Below, one piece after another: positions 33,910 through 43,413 of a stretch of 64,000 nt of DNA. Position 1 is the stretch's first letter. Each line of letters opens with the position of its first letter. Origin of the DNA: Saussurea involucrata (lineage: Eukaryota > Streptophyta > Magnoliopsida > Asterales > Asteraceae); contig CM066321.1 in NCBI GenBank assembly GCA_033807775.1, forward strand, positions 48,092,555 to 48,156,554, given 5' to 3'. The position numbers and the translations under genes were made by a program. The notes below the pieces were generated by a model. The model worked only from the letters and a program-made list of their open reading frames with translations, was not told the DNA's origin and searched no databases.

Positions 33910-34060
33910 GTAACTTATTTATTCTTCCTTTACACTGCATCCATCCTCTATCCTTTCTCAACCTCAGTTCTACTCTCCATAAAGCCTCTATACACTCAAC
34001 TTCATTCTTTCTCTATCTCTTCTCCCAAATGATCTTACCTATGTGATTGTTTTGTTTCAG
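33910..34060 (+). other. Candidate spliceosomal intron in the A extra ORF
   Basis: Donor TCAG/GTAACTT at 33909/33910 and acceptor TTTTGTTTCAG at 34060, with T/C-rich sequence between (151 bp). The reading frame before it is open and charged; translation through it gives a hydrophobic, low-quality tail (LHCIHPLSFLNLSS) ending at a stop. The frame downstream is off by one base, which needs one indel or an alternative acceptor. The call rests on splice signals only. Confidence 0.5.
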
Positions 34061-35542
34061 CTAGTCCTCTCCCCTGCTTGAGAGTCAAGCTGAAGCTCCT
34101 GCTACAACTCCAATAATATTTGCCCCGAGTGCTGATGAAATAATCCCGGTCTCAGACTTCACTAAGACTAATGAACAAGAAGAAGAACTGCTCTCTCACA
34201 AGAAAATACCTTCCTTGGTTCCTCAAAAGCCAAGTGAAGAAGAGCTGAAAAAGATAGCAGCTATGATTCAAAAGGTCGAGGATCAACGCATTGTTCCTCA
34301 TCATCTCAACATCCTATCAAAGAAGGAAATCGTTGAATCCCTCAGAGCTGAGAAACTCCTCGCCGATCTAAAGAGAGCTGAAGAAAAAGATAAAGAGTAT
34401 GCTATTGATCTCGTCCAACGTTCAGTGAAGGATCCTGAATTGAAGAAGATTCCTATCTCTGTTCAGCGACAACTGTGGAAGAACGCCAAAAAGGTCAGAG
34501 AAGGAAAAGCCAAGGTCTCTGAATCTACTTTGAAATGGTGCAAAGAAAGACTTTTCTTTCGACATCATGTGTCCAGAATCAAACAAGTCAACAACAGGGG
34601 TCATACAACAAACAAAATTCCTATCATTGACATTCAGATTGTCAGATAGAATGGTCACAAGGAAACCATCTATACTTCGTAGATTGACAAGTTCGGTTTA
34701 TCTGAATGGTTGGAGATGCGGATAGCCATTTAGCGATCACGTTCAAACTACAAATCCTTTGTCGAGAAAGCTCGGAACAAGCAGATTGACTTGGTTACAT
34801 CATCCGTTGATTTTCCTCCTCCTCCTCCTCCAGTTCAACATAGAAGGCCTGCTACAAAGAAAACAAAAAACATTTTCAACTTCAGGTCCTCCTATCAGAA
34901 ATGAAACCGAAATTGGTTTTTCACGAGAAGAAGTACGTGGTCCTGACCCTGATCTCTCAGTACTCGATGTCTCCCTGCCCCCTGGTGAACGCTTTATCCC
35001 TGGAAAAGTCTTAAGTGAACCTTATGGCATTTTTTTCAATGATTGCACTGGACGAAAATGCTTTCAACGCATCTCTGAGCTATGCATTGCCCCCATCGAA
35101 CAGCTCAGAGATCTTATCTACTGGTGCGGTTTTAGAGAAGACCTTCTCGGACACTTCATGAAGCCCCTGATCTACAAAGAAGCACGGCGAAGAAGGGAAC
35201 TTGGAGAAAAGGTCCCTGATTTGATGATTCCAACTACAAACTCTTTTGATGAACTTCTCGTCAAGAATGAACCTGATTAGCTTATAGGATTCCCTGTAAT
35301 TCTTCTATCATTTATCATCTTGTATCTTTTTGTATTTGTAATTATTATTCATTGTACTTGTGATTTTTCCACTTCCCATTGTAACTGATACAAAGTTTAA
35401 TGAAAAATGTCAGTGAATGTACTTTACTTCATCAGTACTTAAAAAGATCCCTAAAAACAGTACATGGGACAAATATTTTATGAGTCTTTTTTATCCTTAT
35501 GTTTTCTTACTTAGCAATTTTCCTTTATTTCTATGTCATCAT

Positions 35543-35557
35543 CAAATAAGGGGAGAT
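35543..35557 (+). promoter_or_regulatory. Polypurine tract of element A
   Basis: CAAATAAGGGGAGAT directly before the 3' LTR start at 35558. The sequence 35281-35542 before it is untranslated and T-rich. Confidence 0.85.
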
Positions 35558-35831
35558 TGTTGATCCAAACCCTCAGTGATTTGATAATGACTCTGAGAAA
35601 CACTTAGTGAAAATTGTAAGTAGACAATATGTATTAGAGTTTCACTATCGCTGATAAGTACTAAGTCTGTTCAGTACCGCTGATAGGAAACTCACGTTCT
35701 TTAATTTATGCATTCAGCAAACACTGTTCATCAATGAGCCCTGAGCCTGTTCAGTCTCACTGATGATCGCTGATACCTTATGTTGTTGACTTATGATCCC
35801 TGAAAACAAGATTCACGTCAACTACGTTCTA
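35558..35831 (+). repeat. 3' LTR of element A, truncated
   Basis: Matches 618-891 with about 11 differences. It stops at ACTACGTTCTA, where the 5' LTR continues CGCTGAAG; the next bases belong to element C. About 690 bp of the LTR, including TATA, R and U5, are missing. Confidence 0.9.
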
Positions 35832-35968
35832 TAACCTTTAACTTGACCTTTGCTATTATTTCCAAAGTTTACTGCTCCTCCAGCCTTTTCTGTGAAGTTT
35901 GATAGAAAAGACTTCTGACCTGTCATGTGTCTTGAAGCTCCTGAATCTAAAAACCACACATGACAGCC
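35832..35968 (-). pseudogene. pol: Element C protease, N-terminal fragment
   Basis: Minus strand, in phase 0 after the acceptor-like CAG: CHVWFLDSGASRHMTG, then KSFLSNFTEKAGGAVNFGNN and KGQVKGY to the break at 35832. The DSG active site is intact but the domain is cut short. Confidence 0.85.
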
Positions 35969-35997
35969 CTGCAAAAGGATCAGTTAGTTTTAGGTAC
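35969..35997 (-). promoter_or_regulatory. Splice-acceptor-like module at the gag/protease boundary of C
   Basis: Minus strand, 29 bases: GTACCTAAAACTAACTGATC followed by CTTTTGCAG. CTAAC (branch-point-like) is followed by the TTTTGCAG acceptor. Gag ends at the TGA inside it (PKTN stop), and protease opens after the CAG in phase 0. Confidence 0.45.
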
Positions 35998-38900
35998 CCA
36001 TTTTGGAATGGGTCCATCTTTGTTAGCTTTGTCATTAGATTTAACATAAGTGCCTTTTACTTTCCATTCAAAATCTTTCTTTAAACACCACTTGCCTTGA
36101 ACTTTTATGAAGTCAGAACATTTTCTGTTCACAAACTTGTTCATTCTCTTTTTGAAAGTTGTAAATTTGGATTTTACAGTGTTTTCAACTTTCTTTTCTT
36201 TTACATTTATTTCTTTCTCATTCTTTCTTTTGATTTTTATTTGAGGATTCACTTCTTTTATCTTTTCTTTCTTCTGAGTTTGAGGAACATAAACCTTCTT
36301 CTTTTCTGTATTCTGAGGAACAAAACATTTTTCTTTTCTGTTTTCTGAATATCTTTTCTTATGAAAGAAACAGATGTTATTGTGATTGGACATTTCTAAG
36401 AATATTGAAAAGAATCACTTTTACATTGAACACAACTAAGATTTTTCTTTGCAAGTAACAACAGATCTGTACCATAAGCCTTTTCATTTTTATTGCTGTT
36501 TTTCAAAGTACAAGTACATTTATCACAATAACTATGTGCTTTTGGTACAGTTGCAGGAACCTCTTCATTCATCTCAGAAATTCTTTTCACACCATCTTTC
36601 CTTTTGCTTTCCTCTTTTTCTGAAAAATTCAACTTCTTTTTGTTAGAAGAAGAAGTAGATGATTCACCTTTTTCATATGTACTTGATTTAAAGAATTTAT
36701 CGTTAATCTTGAACAGATTATATTCAGCTTTTAATTTCTCAAGCTCTGTTATTTTCTGAATAAAAACACTCTTTTCTTTTGAAGAATTAATCTTGAACAG
36801 ATCATATTCAGCCTTCAGTTTCTCAAGCTCTGTTATTTTCTGAATAAAAACACTTTTTTCTTTTAAAGCATTTTCAAGATTAAAATCCACCTCACAGTAG
36901 TCATTTTCAAGTTCATCATAAGTTTTCCTTAAGTCCTCAAGTTCTTGACTTACAATAGCAAACCTCTTTTCAAGTTGTAAAAATTCTTCTGATTTTGTTT
37001 CAGAATTTTTAGTTGATTCAGAATTCTGACTCTTTGATTCAGAATTCTGACTCTTTGACTCAGAATTCTGATTCTTTGATTCAGAATTCTGATTAATGGA
37101 CTCAGATTTCTGACCTTCGGAATCAGAAAACTGATAAGAAACCTTACTAGTATCAAATATACTTTCTATGTCAGAATATGAAAAACTTTGTTGTTTATTT
37201 TTGTAACTGACATTTAAAGAGTCATATTTGAATTTAGCATCATTATATTTTGGTTTCTCTTCTTTTGGTTCAGAAATTTCTTTCTTAACCTTTTCTTCTG
37301 AAACATCTTTCTTTTCTGTTTCTGACTCAGAAATTATTTCCTTTGTCTTTTTAGAACTTGATTTTTGTAAGTTGTCAGAACTTGTGATAGAACTTGCAGA
37401 TCTTCTAAGAACTTCAACAACTTCTGGAATTTTTGGTTTTGGAACATGAAGTTTTTCAAAATCATACAAGTTGACTGGAGCTCTTTTTAAAACAACATTT
37501 TCTTCCAATCCCAATCCCTTCTTTGGATTATAAAATCTTGTATCTTTAACATTACTTGTTAGAAGATTTAATGTTTGCTGAGTCTGACCTCTTTTCAAGT
37601 TAAGATCTTCTAATTCTTTGATTTTAGAGTATAAATTTTTTCTTTCCTCAAATAGCACATTAAACTTTATTTTTAAATCACCCTTTTCATCCTTAACTTT
37701 TAAAAGCTCAATTTTTAATTCAGAAATGTTTTTCAACAACTCAGAATTTTCAGTTTTAATTTTCTGTTTCTCAACCTCAGATTCCTCATATTGTTCTTTT
37801 ATTACCTCTTTCTCAATTCTGAATTTGTTAACTAAGTTTCTTTCTCCTTTTATTTGTTTTCTTAGTTTAACAAATTCAGTTTTCATTTCTCCAATCTGTG
37901 TCAATAAGTCTATTTCAAGTGCAGAATGTACCTCAGCATATGACTCAGAATCAGCATCTTCAAAGTCAGAATCATCCTCATTCTTCATCTTTGCCATGTA
38001 ACTTTGCATCTGGGAAAAGTGAATACAGTCATCTTCATCTGAAGTGTAGTACAACCAGTTTTCTTGTTCAGCCAACATTGCCACTTCATCATCTCTTTTC
38101 TTTGCCAGCTGAGCCTTTTTGGTATAGTACTCATAATCTTTCACTATTTTCACTTTGCAATCCTTTGCAAAATGGCCAGACTTTCCACACTTGAAGCACA
38201 GATTCTTTTCTTTTCTTTCTTCCTTCTCTTCTCTATTTTCTTCCCTTCTTTCTTCCTTCTTTTCATACTTACTCTCTCCTCTCTCTTCTCTTTTCTTGTA
38301 GTCTGAACTTCCCTGCTCTTTCCTATACTTGCCCTGAAATATTTTTTTCCATACCTCTTGTTGAAAGTGTTAGTCAACAAGGCTAATTTTTCAGCAATCA
38401 TTTTTATATCTTCATCTTCTTCTGATCCTTCTTCCTTGTCAGACTCCTCCAGATTAGGTATCTCAGATATATATGCAGCCTTCTTGGGTGCTTTCACAGT
38501 TTTGGCCTTTGACAGAAAGGCTAATTGTTCTGCAACACTCTTCTTCTCTTCAACCACAACTTTCACAGAGTCCTCATGCTGATTAAGAACACAAAATAGA
38601 TCATTTAGATCTTCTTCACACATATCCTTGTTCATCTGTAGACTTATAGCAAATGATGACCACTCAGAGTTTAAACTATTCAGAAATTTGTAGTTTATTT
38701 CTGACTTTGTCTTTTTCAGCCCATTCCTTCTCAGATCATTCAGTATAGTACAAAATTTACTATACGTCTGACTTAAGCTTTCAGATTCTTTTGCCTTGAA
38801 TCGTTCATAAGCATTTATGCTTTGATTCAACTTCGCTTGAATTGATCTGACAGTACCTAACATTTGTCTTTCCAGTTCATCCCACATTTCCTTGGCGGAT

Positions 38901-39241
38901 GAACCACTGTCAATCATGTTGAGAACTTCATTTGGAACTGCAAGTGTCATCAATGTGATTGCTCTTTTGTCGATTGCATGCCTATTCTTCTGTTCAGCTG
39001 TGTATTGAGAATAGTTCTTCTTCACCCTTGTTGCCGGTATTTCTGGAGTTGTCTCTGTCGCAGGAGTTGCTTCCACATCGATGTAGACCTCGATAGGACC
39101 TTCTCGGATCGAGACCATCAGATTCTCGTCTATGTTATCCAAGAATTGGATCATTCGTATTTTCCATTGCTGGTACTCCTCAGGGATTAGAACAGGTGGC
39201 TTCGTTTCAGATCCCATGGCTAGATATTCTTTAGAAGACAT
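35980..39241 (-). pseudogene. gag: Element C gag, frameshifted
   Basis: Start at ATG 39241 (MSSKEYLAMGSETKPPVLIP). The capsid region matches B. A frameshift at a T-run near 38340 puts the knuckle CFKCGKSGHFAKDC (about 38155-38200, all Cys and His kept) into the next frame. Coiled coils follow (LRKQIKGERNLVNKFRIEKE, LEKRFAIVSQELEDLRKTY). A QNSESKS heptapeptide repeat lies near 37015-37110, a helical segment is duplicated near 36710-36870, and a cysteine cluster (CDKCTC ... CVQCKSDS) is present. A second shift near 36400 leads to the end GPIPKWVPKTN with TGA at 35980. Confidence 0.87.
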
Positions 39242-39433
39242 GATTGTAAGAGTATTCAACAGAGAGACAAATTCGAGTTTCTTAATCGAAAGGTAACAGT
39301 TAATTCAAGAATTGCCAAGAATTCAAGAACTAGCCCTAGCAGCGGAATCGATTTTGCACGAATCAAGAAATCTTCAAGAAATTGATCAACAGATCTTCGC
39401 GATCACAATCTTGAACAAGTTTGTTTGTTGATT

Positions 39434-39447
39434 GGCTCTGATACCAA
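39434..39447 (-). promoter_or_regulatory. Primer-binding site of element C (tRNA-iMet)
   Basis: Plus-strand TGGCTCTGATACCA, two bases from the LTR start at 39450. Confidence 0.95.
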
Positions 39448-39449
39448 TT

Positions 39450-39987
39450 GTAAGTACAGGATCTAATCTTACAATCAATATAGAAAACAGTAATTGAGAA
39501 GTTGTATGATCAAGCCCAATTGTATTCAATGATGAACAGAAATACAGATCTTAGAGAGAGAGAATCTCAAAGATTACAAAGAATGAATACAAGTATAATA
39601 TGGAAAATCAGTTAGCAAAGTAGTGCTAACCACTATTTATACTGCAACGGAAATATTAAAGCTACAGTACAAATAAGAAAGACTAATAAGAACAAAACAC
39701 GTGTCCTAATTAGTTAACTAAATACCAAGTAAAGTATGTAGTCATAAGTTCTGAACAGGTTGTTCAGAACTTCTGAACATTCTTCTGATAACGCCTCTCA
39801 GAGCTTCTGACTCTTTCTCTCAGAACTCTGACTTCTCTTCTCAGATCTCTGACTCCTCTTTTCAGACTTCGGTACTTAGCGATATATCAGCATTCTTAGT
39901 CAGACCTCTGACTCCTCTACTCAGAACATCTGAGTCTTCTTATCAGATCTTCAACACTTGGTTTATTGACAAAACTCAGATCTAACA
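39450..39987 (-). repeat. 5' LTR of element C
   Basis: 538 bp, TGTAAGTACAGG...GATCTAACA. Minus-strand TATA box GTATAAATA (39634-39642). The U3 end carries repeated TTCTGA/TCAGAA words, as in B. Its termini (GATCTAACA) are shared with B, supporting one family group. Confidence 0.92.
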
Positions 39988-40914
39988 ATTACATAGGAAT
40001 ATGCAGGAAAACTTGTCCAGTAACTTAGTCCGAAACCAATTCTGGAAATAGTCCGGAATTCAAATCCGAAAACATCTATCCGGAAACATCCGGAAAATTC
40101 AAGAATCCGGTAACATCCGAAAAGAGTATCCGGACTCCAAGTCCGGAACCATCTGGGAATCATATCCGGTAACCAATCCGGAAAACCATCCGATATCCGG
40201 AAGTGTTCGGTATCCGGTAAATCCATCCGGACAACTATTCGGAATCCGAAACAATCCAGTATCCGGAATCAATCCGGAAAACATCCGAAATCCGGAACAA
40301 TCCGGATTGTTCATCTTCCGGATTCATCCAATTTTACCCAGGTTCAATCGTTTTCTACCCAGAACTTCAAAAATCGATTTGTATTTATTTCTCACAGATA
40401 ATAATAAGCTAATTCAACTGTTTTATTTCACAAATAGACTTTATTAAGCAAAAACAGGTAGATGAACTCACCTTAAGAATTTCACAGTCGACATGATCAA
40501 AATCAGTATAAAATTCCAACTCTCTATCACCAACACAAACCGAGACCTAATCAAGAATGGATTATTTTGTGATTTCAACTTCTTAAAGGAATTAGATTGT
40601 AGAAGAATTTGCTTACCAAACAAAAGTGAAGAACTCAGTTCTTTTCTTCGTGCACTTCTTTGAACCGACCCAAAGGAATTGAAATTGAGATAACATCAAT
40701 TTCAACCGACTCTTCCATTCTATACATAAACAACTTTCCTCAAAAGACCAAACTAACCCCAAAGTTTCATAAATCCACAATTAGCTTAAACTTTGGGTCA
40801 ATTATACTTTGACCCTTCGACATTAAACCACACATTATGTTTAAAATAACGTCCCTTAATATTTTAAACACTCTCCCAAAATGTACAATAATTATGGAAA
40901 TATCGAGGTGTTAC
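39988..40914 (-). repeat. Ty3/gypsy-type LTR piece
   Basis: The right end reads ATCGAGGTGTTACA, so on the minus strand the piece starts TGTAACACCTCG, a common start of plant gypsy LTRs. The left end is cut by element C. It contains a CCGG-rich block (40031-40324). It could be the 5' LTR of the gypsy copy whose RT lies at 1-617, since orientation fits, but this is not proven. Confidence 0.55.
40031..40324. repeat. CCGG-rich degenerate minisatellite
   Basis: ATCCGGAA-like units recur with irregular spacing; I count 16 CCGG sites in about 300 bp, in a window where about one per kilobase is expected. No ORF is supported. Confidence 0.8.
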
Positions 40915-41806
40915 ATCCACCGCCTACCTCCTTTTTCTCCGGTGGTGAACGAAGATGAAATCGGCAATGAACGGAATACCCATGAAACCAACGACCTAAC
41001 TTTTCTCCGGAGATGAAATCAGCAATGAACGTAATACCCATAAAACCGCCAACCTATCTTTTCTACGACGATGGACGGGGATGAAATCGACGATGAACGG
41101 AACGATGAACCATAATAAAGTAAACACATTAATAATTCAAAATGAACATTTTTGAGATGTACGTAGTTTTCACAAAGCAACTTGAACCACCTTGCTAGAT
41201 TTAGGTTTCTAGGTTTTACCCCAAACTTGATTTTTTTTAAGAAACCTTGAATCCACAAGCAAATCCTCTTAACTCTTAGATCTTACACTTCCAAAGAGGC
41301 TCATCCACTTTCAAAGACCCAATACCTAAGGCAAAATGGAAATGAGAGAAGACAACATGAAGAACACATCACCATAGCTTTAAACATGAAAGAGATGAGA
41401 AGATTACCCATGTAAAATGTTATTTAATCCACCAAATACTTCAACTCTCTTGATCTAGTCTTGAAGAGCTTCAAAAACCGAGATCATAGCTAAAAGAATC
41501 GCCAAACTCGAAGCCAAAATGAGGAAGATACGAACAAATGAAGAAAACCATAGAAAAATCGGATTGTAAGGCCCTACACCCGTTCGCGACTATTACATTG
41601 AGCATTGTCTCCGAGAAATGTAGCCCCAACCGTACGAGAGTTTTTCGACCGCTTTCCAGACCATTTCTCAACCGTTTTCCGGACCGTTCCTCGATCATTT
41701 TTGCAACCGTTCATCGGCCGTTTTCTCAGCCATTCACCGACTGTTTTCTCAGCCGTTTGCCGACCGTTTTCCCGATCGTTTGTAGGAAATTTGGGGTGTT
41801 ACAGAT
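40915..41806 (-). repeat. Degenerate gypsy-type LTR piece with internal repeats
   Basis: The right end is TTTGGGGTGTTACA; minus-strand reading starts TGTAACACCCCAAATTTCC, again gypsy-like. Inside are three degenerate copies of a segment of about 65 bp with GATGAAATCGGCAATGAACG (40930-41100) and a short 11-12-bp repeat (41635-41785). The piece at 39988-40914 appears inserted at its left side. No coding sequence seen. Confidence 0.4.
41635..41785. repeat. 11-12-bp minisatellite (ACCGTTTTC type)
   Basis: About twelve degenerate units of the form ACCGTTTTCCGG or ACCGTTCATCGG in tandem. The open frames across it on either strand are a by-product of the periodicity. Confidence 0.7.
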
Positions 41807-42862
41807 ATGGATGACTAACAACAATTTGTAGATATTCAAAGGGTTAAGATATACGATCCCCTCGCTCCTCCCCAAGGTTAACAAGTATTGTGCAATATTT
41901 TAAAATATTAGTAGAGTCGATACTTATCTTCTATTTTAATATGTTTACCAGTTATCAGTTAAGTTTATAGATTCCGAATTTGGAGCTTTAAATTATTGTG
42001 CGTGCACAATAATAACCTGTAAACTTGACTCTTACGAAATTTAAAGAACATGACAAACATATATAATATTTATCTTGTATTTTGAAGTATTAGTAGACTC
42101 GATATATACTTATATATCTTGTATTTGAACATGCAATTAGTTATGTTAATTTAATTTATTTCAAATGTGGAGCTTTAGAAAGTTATACATATAAAATAAT
42201 AAACTCTATAAACTTTAACTCTTAAGAAATTTAAAAAACATGACATAAATTATAATATAGTATTACATATCTATACAATATTATAAAGCATTTGAAAAAA
42301 AACTCTTAATTTTTTTTAATGCATCAAGTACTGTTTATTGATGCATATTACTTAAAATTCAGGATTAAAGTAATTGATACATGAGTACCACCTTTTAAAC
42401 CTGTATGTTTAAATTCATAACTGACAGATAAACATAATCAAATACAGGATAAACATCTTAAATATAGAACATCTAAAATATAATTAGCATATTCATTGAA
42501 CTCTAACAGGATATTTAATATTATTTATAAAAAATACATTACACTATTAAACCTAAAATAAATTACATCGTTATTAAACTTAAATTAAATTATAAATAAA
42601 AATTAAATGAAAAATATTTTATCGCTTTATAAAGACGACAAAGATAGAATTAAAACGAAACATTAAAATGGAGATGTATTGCATTGCATTGCGCGAGTAC
42701 ACTTCTAATATATATGAATACGTAGTCGAACATATTCGTGATGAACATTTTGAAAATACATTTAACAAGATAGAAATAAATATAAGTATGAAATTTAAAA
42801 CAATACATACATTTTTAAATAATTTGTTTGATTAAACAATAAATTATATTTTTTTTAAAATA

Positions 42863-42896
<34 letters not shown>

Positions 42897-42949
42897 AGTT
42901 TCCAAATTCTAACCCCTTCATTTATACTTTAATCTTTCATTTTTATTAG
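41807..42949. other. AT-rich non-coding stretch with a tandem duplication
   Basis: No gene seen. Two diverged copies of a segment of about 180 bp (41885-42060 and 42070-42245) share AGTATTAGTAGACTCGATA, a GGAGCTTTA stretch, and TAAACTTGACTCTTACGAAA followed by AACATGACA. A perfect (AT)15 run lies at 42865-42894, just before the LINE. Confidence 0.65.
42865..42894. repeat. (AT)15 microsatellite
   Basis: Thirty bases of perfect AT dinucleotide. Confidence 0.97.
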
Positions 42950-42966
42950 TTACAAAATATGATCAA

Positions 42967-43413
42967 GTGATGCACTTCAGCGTCAAAATCCGTGATCCTA
43001 ATAAGTTTCTCTTTGTCTCTTTTGTCTATGCGGAAAATTACCGTATTACTTGTCGGCAGTTATGGGCCTCGGTTTGTGCCCATAAGCATGTGATTAGAGA
43101 TTCCCCTTGGGTCATCATGGGAGATTTAATGTTGTTCTTGATACTAGAGACAATAGGTATGTCGGGAGTCACATGTGGTATGGATGATTTCCGTGATTGT
43201 ATTCGCCAAATTGAGGTTGAGGACATCAACTTCAAGGGTCTCTTTTTTACTTGGACCAAAAGCCCCAATGGCACAAATGGTCTCCTAAAAAAGATCGATT
43301 GTGTCCTTGGGAACTCCCATTTTAGTTCTCAATTTCCTACCGCTTCGGTCATCTTCCATCCTTATCGTTTGTCGGACCATAGTCCTCTCTATTCCTTCTC
43401 GCGTCTCTCGTAA
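42967..43413 (+). pseudogene. LINE endonuclease fragment (EEP family)
   Basis: FLFVSFVYAENYRITCRQLW, SPWVIMGDL (position of the GDFN motif), KGLFFTWTKSPNG, KKIDCVLGN and the C-terminal catalytic SDHSPL are visible. Two compensating frameshifts scramble about 20 residues after GDL (43130-43185), where the shifted frame reads the familiar RYVGSHMWYGMDDF. The N-terminal catalytic part is absent. Would nick target DNA; dead here. Confidence 0.85.

Larger units (their letters stand above)
33278..35280 (+). pseudogene. Element A extra ORF, C-terminal part
   Basis: Resumes right of element B with VDFIINSTTAISGLEVRMTA (coiled-coil-like). An acidic Glu/Asp-rich tract with HDSEGEKNADK follows, then a poly-Asp run from a GAT repeat (33690-33729), and a basic stretch ending KRRQLVYSLQQATMSG. 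A GT...AG segment at 33910-34060 looks like an intron. Beyond it the protein continues (PVSDFTKTNEQEEELLSHKK, then 34215-34649 SEEELKKIAAMIQKVEDQR ... WKNAKKVREGKAKV), with stops near 34649-34735 and a frameshift near 34890. The C-terminal domain (GPDPDLSVLDVSLPPGERF, EPYGIFFNDCTGRKC, EQLRDLIYWCGFREDLLGH) ends at TAG 35278-35280. Function unknown. Confidence 0.68.
618..35831 (+). mobile_element. Element A: Ty1/copia (SIRE/Maximus-type) retrotransposon with nested insertions
   Basis: Boundaries come from a repeated terminal sequence: TGTTGATCCAAACCCTCAG starts at 618 and again at 35558. Order on the plus strand: 5' LTR, initiator-Met PBS, gag, protease, integrase, RT, RNase H (to 7336), a gap of about 0.93 kb, a long extra ORF (8270-9457 plus 33278-35280), polypurine tract, and a 3' LTR truncated after about 274 bp at 35831. 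The extra ORF is split by element B. The INT-RT-RH order and an extra ORF downstream of pol fit the SIRE/Maximus lineage of copia. All reading frames are damaged. Over the 274 bp shared by the LTRs I count about 11 differences (about 4 percent). Confidence 0.9.
35832..39987 (-). mobile_element. Element C: truncated Ty1/copia (SIRE-type), relative of B
   Basis: Minus strand: 5' LTR 39450-39987, PBS, gag from ATG 39241, splice-like junction, and the first 46 or so codons of protease up to 35832, where it meets the broken 3' LTR of A. Integrase, RT, RNase H, any extra ORF and the 3' LTR are missing. Gag is closely similar to that of B (SSKEYLAMGSETKPPVLIP against SSKEFLSMGPETKPPVLIP), so C is a member or sister of the B family that still carried pol. 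ATTAC at 39988-39992 is its right flank. Confidence 0.88.

Noticed and set aside
42967..43413. Host endonuclease/exonuclease/phosphatase gene
   Set aside because: It is followed in order by LINE RT and zf-RVT sequence on the same strand and is truncated at its N-terminus.
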